A DNA stretch of 64,000 bases. Origin: Tetmemena sp. SeJ-2015. Its lineage: Eukaryota > Ciliophora > Spirotrichea > Sporadotrichida > Oxytrichidae. The notes below the pieces were generated by a model. It worked only from the letters and a program-made list of their open reading frames with translations. It was not told the DNA's origin and searched no databases. Each line of letters opens with the position of its first letter. Position 1 is the first letter of the stretch. Positions 57,123 through 64,000 of the stretch are shown here, in pieces. Location: assembly GCA_027382625.1 (NCBI GenBank), contig JAJKFJ010022211.1:1-64000 (forward strand). The letters are read 5' to 3'. The position numbers were made by a program, and so were the translations under genes.

Positions 57123-57557
57123 TTTTAGTTGTCATTAGAAACTTTGAGACCTTTAAATACTAAGGGAATAAAAATATTCATTTTATAAATTTGCCTTTAG
57201 AGAATAATTCCATTTTATGCAATACAATAGAAGCATAAAAAAATTTTTGCCTAAAATTTGTATAATTGTTCAACAATTTAGTAATTTTTAAATAGCAAAT
57301 GCGGTTATTAATTTAGCATATCATTAGGCCAGACTCTTTCTAAAGAGCCTCATTTAAAATCATCTTTAAGTATATCGTATTACTAAAAACTAATCTTGTC
57401 AATTTATTTATTTGAGACCTTTAGTTTGAATTAAGATTACCTTTTAGAGATTGGATTGATGATTTAATTTTTCAGATTAGCTAAGTTGAAAGCTGATCAA
57501 ACTTATTTCTTCGTTTTCTGAAGTAAGGAATTATTTCATAAGGCAAGATAAGTGAGC
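57123..57557. other. Divergent intergenic region
   Basis: About 435 bp lie between two divergently oriented starts (57122 minus, 57558 plus). The region is AT-rich with A/T runs. No ORF longer than a few dozen codons and no repeat is visible. It presumably holds both promoters. Confidence 0.4.
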
Positions 57558-58348
57558 ATGAATTCTGCATTTGAACTCAGAACAAAAGCTTTGTTAATCT
57601 TTTTGACCTTTCAATTCTCCTATGCAACTAACTAGAACTTTATCTCTTAATTTAGAGTCGCCTAAAGAACGAGTTAAATAAAGAAAGAAGTACTTACTTT
57701 TACAAATAAAGCATTCTTCAAGCAACTTATCATCACAAATGGATCTTACTCCTTCTCTCAATACTATACTGAACTCTGATGGTTAAACACTATTTCTGAA
57801 TGCCACAAGCTACAAAAGAAATGCACATATTTTCAATCAGTATCTATTGAATTTTTATCTTTTAAGAATTTGGATGCTACACTACATTTTGGTTTTAGTT
57901 ATTCCATCTCTTTTTTCGTTTCCTATTAACTTTAAAAAGGCACGAGTATGCTCTTATTATCAATTTAACTTTCTTATTAAAAAGGGATTTATACACTTTC
58001 CGAACCACAGAGATAGCATTGAGTATTAGAGAGATCAAATTTGTTAAGCGCTTATTTTATCTTGCAGCACATATTAGTAGCCTATTTTCCATTTATCTTC
58101 TTCTGATTTGCAAGCTCTGGCACACCAATTTTATGGCATTCCTAAAAGTATTTAAGGATTCTAAAAGATAGAGAGTAAGTAATATTAGTTACTTTATGAA
58201 AAGTTTGGTCACAATTCGAGCAGTTCAGAAAGAAATTTTCTTTCTATTTGTTTTATCCTTTATCTTTTTTATTTTGCTAACTATTTCTACTACTTCAAAT
58301 CTGCTCCAACCTAACTTTGATTTATTTATTAAAAATCAATTAGGTTGA
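57558..58348 (+). CDS. Putative secreted or membrane protein, unassigned
   Basis: ATG 57558 gives MNSAFELRTKALLIFLTFQF SYA, a good signal peptide, then NQNFISQFRVAQ..., KKEVLTFTNKAFFKQLIITN and SYSFSQYYTEL. After a TGA-bearing gap the frame resumes as KLQKKCTYFQSVSIEFLSF, LDATLHFG, LVTIRAVQKEIFFLFVLSFI and SNLLQPNFDLFIKNQLG, ending at TGA 58346-58348. The hydrophobic ending (FFLFVLSFIFFILLTIS) could be a transmembrane helix. No family was recognised. It converges on the AATF gene. Confidence 0.45.
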
Positions 58349-58569
58349 AACACAGACAGCAGAATTGTTATTGCTATTCCATTTAAGAGTTTTATACAAA
58401 ATTTATAAATGGTAGTGCATTAATTTTTAGCTTTATGTAAATAAATGAATTATTTGGTTCTTAATTAAAGTCAATATTGGTTGAGCCTTAAGACATTTAA
58501 AATCACAAGAGTTTTAAGCCATCATCAAGATATTTACATATAAGGAAAAATAAGTATATAAAATAAGAT

Positions 58570-60650
58570 CTGGCTTGGCTTGTTTGCTCTTAGATTTTTT
58601 GCCCTTAGGCTCTCCTATATTTTCTAGGGAGCTCTACACATTTTGTCCAAACATGCTCATGTAAATATAAAAAAAGTAAATAAGTAGCTCATTAGCAAGC
58701 TTTATCTGGCATGAATGGCTCCTTCTTAAGTGGTGGAAGCATATAAATCATCCATAGGAGTCATGAAATTTATCAGTTTAGGATGAACAACGTACCTAAT
58801 TTTTCTATTTTTAGAGGCTTTGCGATCTACCTCCTTTTTGCTCATCTTATCTCCCTATCCTTACTACAGTCTCTTCTTTCTTTCAAGGAAACGTTGAGTC
58901 ATTCCTAAATCTGCACCGTCATAATTTATCAGGAAAACATTAAGTATCTATTAAATTTCTAGTCAAGATAGACATCTGCCTCTCCACCTCCAGAGGTTCC
59001 ATATTTACCGTCATCTCCTTCGCCTCTAAAAATAAATACCACTAAAAAATAGAGACATAGCCTGAATCAGCAGATGCGAGGAAGTCCTTTAGTAGCATTT
59101 GATAGAAGTCAAAGTCAAAATTAAGCTTTAATTTAAAAAAATATGATACTCACTTTAAGTCATTATAGATGTTAACATCTCTCGTGCGAGTAAGATCTTA
59201 TGCTGGACTTCCAATTACTCGATAATGATCTCTCTTTAGATGAGCTTTTTCTATTAATCTGCTCCTAGATTCTTCCTCATTAATTAATGAGTTTACTTGC
59301 TCAAGAATTGTTTTTCCGAAGGCCTTGCTTTGCTGCTTACCTTTCCCTCCTGAGCCAGATTACATTTATACTCATAAGTTATCTTAAGAGCAAAATTAGA
59401 TTAAAGGCTCTTGATAATCATAGTGCGACTGTTCCACCTATCGATAGTCTCTTCAACGAATGGCATTAGCTCGTTGAAGTTAGCATCTACTGTCTTGAAT
59501 ATCTCATTCATAAATTTTAATTGGATTTTTCTCTGTTATCCATAATTTGTATTTTATTTAAAGATATTGATTAGCAGTTAGCTTCTAATCCTCCTCCTTC
59601 TCTGCATCACTGTTATCTTTTGTGCTAAGAGAAGCTTTGCTTTTAATATCTGGTATCTCTTTAACATTTACGGATGTTTCAGACAACTTGAATAGCATTT
59701 TCTGTAGTTTGACCTACTGCTTAAGGTAGCCTTTTAAATTGCGCTTGCAACTTAGCAAATTTAGTTCAGTAGTTGAGGAGCGTGCGACGAACTTATCATA
59801 AATAATGTTATAAAACTTCAAAGCATTTTAAAATCAAGAATTTGTTTTGTAGATGGTAACTTATTGGCATGTTGTAATAACTTTTGCAATATTTTAGTCC
59901 TATACTTATTATATTTGCATGAGAATTCTTTGATGGAGGTAATTATCAAATAGTTTCTTTTGAGTCCTGACTGATTTAGCCTTCTGGACATCTGAAGAAA
60001 GTCGCTTCTATATATACTTAGACTCTTCCTTCTCTTCTTATTTTAACTGATTCAATGCTAGATCTAAGTCATCCAATTTAGCTTCTCCATTTTTTGTGCT
60101 TTTCTTTTTATCAGCCAAACCATTCTTCTTTGCAGACTTGTGTACTTCCTCGATCTCCATCTCATCATTTTCATCAGCTTCTTGACTATCACTCATATTT
60201 TCTTCAGAGTTTAAATCATCATCATCTCATCATCTTCAGAAGTCAAGTCTTCCTCATCAATTTCTGCCTCTCCTTCTTCTGCATCCTCATCTCAAATTCA
60301 TCTTAACTTCCAGAGTCTTCCTCCCCTTCTTCCTCCATTGACTCATCTAAGTTTGACTCTTGCTCCAGCTACTTCCTACTTACTTTCTAACCTCCATATA
60401 CAAGTTCATCGAGTTCAGTCCCCAATATTAGAGGATCTCCCCTGATTTTTCGCTCGCCCACCTCAACTTGATCATCATAGTCTCGAGCCGCCTCTGTTGA
60501 CTTGTAAAACTGCTTTGTGTGATTGTAAATATCCACTGGGTCTTCTAAGTCAGCGCCTAGACTTTGCTTTTTAGTCGATGAAGCTCCTGATTTGCCTCCC
60601 TTAAAGAAAGAATCGATTTTCGACCTCACAGACCCTTTACTAGCTGACAT
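58570..60650 (-). CDS. AATF: AATF/Bfr2 homologue (small-subunit ribosome biogenesis)
   Basis: Start at 60650 (MSASKGSVRSKIDSFFKGGK), then DLEDPVDIYNHTKQFYKST, an acidic stretch, VQKAKSVRTQKKLFDNYL with RILMQKLLQHANKLP, NALKFYNIIYDKFVARSST, FVEETIDRWNSRT, SKAFGKTILEQVNSLIN, HLKRDHYRVIGSP and KEVDRKASKNRKIRYVVHPK with LINFMTPMDD, then MSMFGQNVQSSL. The order and motifs match AATF/Traube/Bfr2 (AVKNQ...RIKLQKALL..NQLP, W..KT, KKVDRKASKGRK.R..v...L.nFMaP). The protein acts in the nucleolus in early 40S processing. At least five IESs interrupt it (58655-58692, 59357-59403, 59883-59919, 60219-60234, 60287-60302). The C-terminal end is approximate. The start lies 91 bp from PHF5A in divergent orientation. 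Confidence 0.9.
58655..58692. other. IES with GCTCAT pointer in AATF
   Basis: GCTCAT at 58655-58660 and 58687-58692 (ATGAGC on the coding strand) flanks a 26-nt body. Excision joins ARQSLL to MSMFGQNVQSSL, parallel to the human RTELYRSLFGQL ending. Unexcised, the frame reaches TGA. Confidence 0.85.
59357..59403. other. IES with AGATTA pointer in AATF
   Basis: AGATTA at 59357-59362 and 59398-59403 (TAATCT on the coding strand) flanks a 35-nt body. Excision of 41 nt gives IKSLQSGSGGKGKQQSKAFG, then KTILEQVNSLIN, matching the AATF block KLASGKLGKGFGAFERSIL. The frame is wrong without it. Confidence 0.92.
59883..59919. other. IES with TTTGCA pointer in AATF
   Basis: TTTGCA at 59883-59888 and 59914-59919 (TGCAAA on the coding strand) flanks a 25-nt body. 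Excision gives HQRILMQKLLQHANKLP, aligning with EGRIKLQKALLTTNQLP in animal AATF. Confidence 0.93.
60219..60234. other. Zero-length IES: two abutting copies of an 8-bp pointer
   Basis: TCATCATC at 60219-60226 is followed directly by a second copy at 60227-60234 (GATGATGA twice on the coding strand). Removing one copy, with no other sequence, restores the frame from SEDD through DDLNSEENMSDSQEADEND. An alternative is a sequence error in a microsatellite-like GAT run. Confidence 0.6.
60287..60302. other. Six-nucleotide IES with TCATC pointer in AATF
   Basis: TCATC at 60287-60291 and 60298-60302 (GATGA on the coding strand) flanks a 6-nt body. Deleting 11 nt joins EEDSGSQD to EDAEEGEAEIDEEDLTSED, keeping the acidic domain open where the uncut frame would drift to TGA. 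Confidence 0.75.
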
Positions 60651-60741
60651 TAAATAATACTGCTCTAATTATTAATAAACCTCCTTTATAGTTGTAATAG
60701 CTATAATAATATTTCATAATAAATTAAAGAGAGAAGAAGTA
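60651..60741. promoter_or_regulatory. Short shared promoter between AATF and PHF5A
   Basis: Only 91 bp separate the divergent start codons of the AATF-like gene (60650) and PHF5A (60742). The interval is almost pure A/T with a short purine-rich segment (AAAGAGAGAAGAAG) before the PHF5A ATG. It must hold both 5' leaders and any promoter, and after macronuclear processing could also contain a fragmentation point if the genes end up on separate molecules. Confidence 0.5.
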
Positions 60742-61074
60742 ATGGCGAAGCATCATCCTGATTTGATTTTTTGTAGAAAGCAGCCAGGCGTGGCTATAGG
60801 AAGACTCTGCGAAAAATGTGATGGCAAGTGTGTAATTTGCGATTCTTATGTGAGACCATGCGCACTAGTCAAAATTTGCGATGAATGCAATTTTGGAAGT
60901 TTCCAAGGTCGCTGCACAATTTGCGGAGGACCAGGTATCAGTGACGCTTATTACTGCAAAGAATGCACTCAAATGGAGAAAGATCGAGATGGGTGCCCAA
61001 AGATCGTCAATCTGGGAAGTGCAAAGACTGATCTTTGGTATGAGCGTAAAAAGTATGGATTCAAAAAACGCTGA
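60742..61074 (+). CDS. PHF5A: PHF5A/Rds3, SF3b splicing-complex subunit
   Basis: A complete uninterrupted ORF of 110 residues, [20 protein letters not shown] to [10 protein letters not shown]. All the paired cysteines of the family's zinc knot are present: [39 protein letters not shown] and [20 protein letters not shown]. The [20 protein letters not shown] block is almost identical across eukaryotes. PHF5A sits in SF3b of the U2 snRNP and helps hold the branch-point adenosine. The length equals the usual 110. No in-frame TAA/TAG, intron or IES occurs in the coding part, unusual in this window. Confidence 0.97.
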   Translation: MAKHHPDLIFCRKQPGVAIGRLCEKCDGKCVICDSYVRPCALVKICDECNFGSFQGRCTICGGPGISDAYYCKECTQMEKDRDGCPKIVNLGSAKTDLWYERKKYGFKKR

Positions 61075-61275
61075 GCCTACTGAAGATTATAACCCTATGC
61101 CAAAAGACTCTGCTGTGGAGGTTTGACTGAGGAAAATGTAAATATATGCTAATTAATTTTCAAATAAGAGATTTCAATAAAAGCCACTTAAAGTTAACTA
61201 AATACATATATATTACAATAAACTCCCAAATTATCAGTTAACTAAAAAGTTAAACTCTAAATCTCTTTCCATCTC

Positions 61276-63031
61276 TCATAATACATATTGACTATCTTGA
61301 GTGTAGCGTTTTGAAAATTCTTTGCCTTTTTTGGGAGTAGCTCCAATACGCTCATTGCAAAATCTTGTGAAAGCCTTGTCCACAATATCAAATTTAGCTG
61401 GATCCTTAACGAAAACTCTGATGATATGTTCCTAGAAAATGTTTGGTGTGATGATGCTGACTTCTCTTCTATTGACCAAGAACGATTCTAAAAATGAGTT
61501 AATTAAAGCTAATATTGAAGAATTTCTTACCATTATACTTGGGTTGATTGTAGAAGCGGACAAAATCAAATGGATCCTTATCTCCTTGCGCAAAGTTAAC
61601 GCTATACTTTCTCACGGCTACATCATCCTCTGTAATAGAATCTCCGTATCCATCTTGAACTGCATAGCTAACCAAATCTTTCTCTGTGCATGGCCTATAC
61701 TCCGAAGGTTTCATGATAATCTCTCCCACAAACTGGTAAAAGTCTCTCCTCTGTAGACGTTTAATGAGCTCCTGCGCCTTTGAAAGACGAGGATCCTCCG
61801 ATACCTAGATCTCATAAAGAATGTTGTCAGTTAGATAGGTATACTATTCTGGATCATAAATCACTTCTAAAAAGTTGAAGAGCACTCCCTCTGCTGCCTT
61901 CAACACATCGCAGAGAATAATTTCGATAGAGTGCACAGTTAGATGATTGTAGATGGACTTATAGAGATCATAGCGAGATTAGAAAAGCTTCTGAACTTCA
62001 TAAGCATGTTTTGTAGGATAGACAATCTAGTCATCGACTACTCTGGCGTCCTTAAGTAAGATTTAATGGTCGAAGGAGCCATATGAAAGGTTCATCATGT
62101 ATGTGTCTCTAGTGATGTAATCGAACTTGTCAACATCAATAGAATTGCGCTTGTTGTTAATGATGTCAAACATCCAAATCTCTATTAAACTACCGTTAAT
62201 CACTTATAAAGGAGTAGAGAAGACTCTGATTAGACAGTGAGACCATATACTTACTTTCTGAATTGAGATAACCCTGCTTTTCCCCTTAGATAAGATCGCA
62301 TATTAGCTTCACATCATCTGTGTTTAGATCAATATTATTCTTGTCAACCATATATTCCAATAGCATAGTTGAAGCATACTCATGAGTCCACTTAGTGTTG
62401 GGGCTATTTTTAATTTAGAGATCACAAATGCAAACTTGTTTTGAACTATCAATTCTCTTTTAAAACTTACTCTAGCGTTCTCAGGAAGTGATTATCAAAA
62501 ACATGGGAGTAAGGGCCATGACCCAAGTCATGACAGAGTCCTGCAATAGATACGTTATACACATCCTGCTCTCTAATATCTAACTCAGGCTATTTTTTTG
62601 CGATTTTGTTCATCAGCTTCTTGGCCACGTAGCATGTTCCTACAAAATAGTAAGTTTACAACTCTTAATGATTGATTTGCGCTTACCAATGCAGTGCTCA
62701 AATCTATTGTGTGTAGCTGTAGGGAAAACGAAGTTGACGCATCCTAGTTGCTTCAAGTATCTCAGTCTTTAGAACTGCTCAGTGTCAATTATATCCCAAC
62801 TAGAGCAAAGTAAGATTTCCAATTACGAATGATGAAGAAGTATCCCTCCATTTTATTTTCCAATTATCATAATCATTTCTGAACCCCTCACTCAATTGAT
62901 ACTTACTACTTCTAATCTAGTTCGATATAGCCATGAATAGGGTCATAATACTTCTTAATTCTGTCTGCTGTGACTGCAAGCTCTACTAGTCCTGATTGCA
63001 CTGGCGAGTTTTAGATATCTTAGGTCTGCAT
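61276..63031 (-). CDS. SAMHD1: SAMHD1-like HD-domain dNTP triphosphohydrolase
   Basis: Start at 63031: [20 protein letters not shown] then [16 protein letters not shown]-domain landmarks follow: [36 protein letters not shown] (first metal His), [20 protein letters not shown] (HD pair), [20 protein letters not shown] (last Asp). The C-lobe has [50 protein letters not shown] and [12 protein letters not shown], ending YVL at TGA 61276-61278. Five GT-AG introns are resolved: 62800-62906, 62640-62686, 62404-62470, 62213-62274 and 61461-61530. SAMHD1 cleaves dNTPs to nucleoside plus triphosphate and controls dNTP pools. There is no SAM domain in this copy. The coding frame closes with introns alone; no IES was needed. 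Confidence 0.95.
61461..61530 (-). other. Intron 5 of the SAMHD1-like gene
   Basis: On the coding strand this is GTAAGAAATTC...GAGAAG, 70 nt. Splicing here, rather than at the later TTTTCTAG, joins QPKYN to [16 protein letters not shown], reproducing the family block ([22 protein letters not shown]) and setting the frame to the C-terminus. Confidence 0.8.
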
Positions 63032-63765
63032 TTATAAGTATTCAAATCTATTCCCAAAGATTTAGAGCAAACATATCAAAATTCAAATACATTCATCAGA
63101 TAATTTAATTAAAGATTTAGAGTGAGATTAATAATTATACATCGCTTTAAATTGGAAAAAGCTTTTAAATGAGAGCTAAATAGCTAGTAATTGTTTCAGT
63201 GAAGTTATTAAAAAGAATGAATATATTTCTCTATCTATTTTGTGAGAATTTAAAAATAATTAGGCTTATGTCTTATTAAAAGACTTTCAAATTATGAAAT
63301 TTAAGTTTATTATAGGAACTTATATAAATAAATAAGTTTACGAAAATTAGGTGCTTCCTTATTTAAAATACAGCAAATCTTATAGGCTAATTTTTTCTTT
63401 TTAATTATTTTTAACTGATAAAATTATAAAGATTCACCACAATCTCTATAAAATTTCTAATAATTCTATTATGTTATGAGTATATAAAGAAAGAGTCTAA
63501 TCAGCTAAGAATATGTATGCTTTGAAGCTGAACACAGCAGTGTATCTATTTCAAATCTAACTATTAATTCTATCTTTAAAGAGATATAACGAAGATAATT
63601 CTATTTAGAAAAGTTAGGCGATTTAAATAATGAGCAAGGAATAATCACAGCTGCTTTAAAACAACAAAGAAAAGCAAGTAGTACATTCCTTGTCTATACA
63701 GATTTGAATTTCTTCAAAATACAGACCATCAAACTTAAGTATAATATTATAAATTAAAAGAGACC
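63032..63765. other. AT-rich intergenic stretch
   Basis: No gene was recognised on either strand, and open runs are short. It lies upstream of the SAMHD1-like gene and downstream of the partial gene at the right edge, so it should hold the SAMHD1 promoter. A weak open run at 63480-63710 on the plus strand (about 60 codons) has no homology I can see. Confidence 0.4.
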
Positions 63766-64000
63766 TCAGACAGTAGGGTTTGGCTTGAAAACGTGAGTGG
63801 CCAAATGGAGTTCATCGACGTGCTGCTCAGCGTATTTTTGGATTTCCTCTGGAGTTCTATCCTTTGCCGAGAATTTAGGATCGATAGTGAAATTCTCGAT
63901 AACGTAGGGCTTGGCAAGGTGATTGAAGTCAGAGCGCTGCTTTCCTGTGAGCTTGGGATCAAAGGGTACCTCCTCAGTGAGATATAATGCCAAATCGTAG
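63766..64000 (-). CDS. C-terminal end of an unassigned gene
   Basis: The minus strand is open from the window edge: YDLALYLTEEVPFDPKLTGK, QRSDFNHLAKPYVIENFTID, PKFSAKDRTPEEIQKYAEQH, VDELHLATHVFKPNPTV, ending at TGA 63766-63768. The codon choice and absence of TAA/TAG fit a well-expressed conserved protein. I do not recognise the family. The gene continues beyond the right edge. Confidence 0.6.
   Translation of the reverse strand, partial: YDLALYLTEEVPFDPKLTGKQRSDFNHLAKPYVIENFTIDPKFSAKDRTPEEIQKYAEQHVDELHLATHVFKPNPTV

Noticed and set aside
59287..59469. Plus-strand 60-codon ORF
   Set aside because: It lies across the AGATTA IES and conserved AATF sequence on the opposite strand.
1..64000. TBE-type or other transposons
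   Set aside because: No transposase-like ORF, zinc-finger/kinase TBE partner ORF or terminal inverted repeat was recognised; short repeats found are local.
1..64000. Prokaryotic or standard-code origin
   Set aside because: Conserved proteins are uninterrupted only if TAA/TAG encode Gln, and GT-AG introns are present; standard-code ORFs are just fragments.
1..64000. tRNA, rRNA or CRISPR features
   Set aside because: I saw no convincing cloverleaf with conserved boxes, no rRNA core sequence and no regularly spaced repeats; a covariance-model scan would be needed to exclude tRNAs fully.

Overview
The window looks like germline (micronuclear) DNA of a hypotrich/spirotrich ciliate of the Oxytricha, Stylonychia or Tetmemena type. 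Three things point there. Every recognisable gene reads through TAA and TAG, which fall where homologues carry Gln, and stops only at TGA. Genes carry short GT-AG introns (about 30-110 nt). Many coding regions are also cut by short AT-rich segments that lack GT-AG ends and are flanked by 3-8 bp direct repeats. Deleting one repeat copy plus the segment restores frame and conserved protein motifs exactly. That is the signature of internal eliminated sequences (IESs) with pointers. I resolved 24 of them by hand, with bodies of 0-82 nt. A 64-kb multigene contig also fits germline DNA better than macronuclear nanochromosomes. All coding calls are translations with UAA/UAG=Gln.

Layout. 1-557: degenerate G/T-rich satellite-like tract. 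0.56-9.6 kb: Rab-like GTPase domain followed by a very long Q/N-rich coding tract. 10.0-10.5: C-terminal half of a Pho80-like cyclin (-). 10.75-11.34: small ankyrin-like protein (+). 11.36-13.1: leucine-rich unassigned coding (+). 13.1-14.6: casein kinase 1 (-). 14.9-16.7: unassigned acidic protein. 16.7-19.9: three tandem aldo-keto reductases. 20-22.5: multi-pass membrane protein (-). 22.8-26.85: unassigned genes, a possible 2OG oxygenase and a membrane protein (+). 26.86-30.26: two tandem secreted histidine acid phosphatases. 30.4-35.3: NRDE2 homologue. 35.3-36.1: UNC119 homologue (-). 36.2-44.1: minus-strand membrane, coiled-coil, MYND-finger and unassigned genes. 44.3-47.0: RhoGAP protein (+). 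47.2-51.3: two minus-strand coiled-coil/low-complexity genes. 51.4-51.9: a pair of 55-bp direct repeats. 52.0-53.3: ING-family PHD protein (+). 53.4-57.1: PHD/ePHD chromatin protein(s) of BRPF/JADE type (-). 57.6-58.3: putative secreted protein (+). 58.6-60.65: AATF/Bfr2 (-). 60.74-61.07: PHF5A/Rds3 (+). 61.3-63.0: SAMHD1-like dNTPase (-). 63.8-end: C-terminus of an unassigned gene (-).

The genes are mostly unrelated housekeeping functions: signalling, chromatin, splicing, ribosome biogenesis, RNA surveillance and nucleotide control. The tandem reductases and phosphatases are local duplications. What ties the window together is programmed DNA elimination. Most genes need IES removal to encode protein, while PHF5A and, as far as I can see, SAMHD1 have no IES in their coding sequence. 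I saw no transposase, TBE-like element, CRISPR array, rRNA or convincing tRNA.
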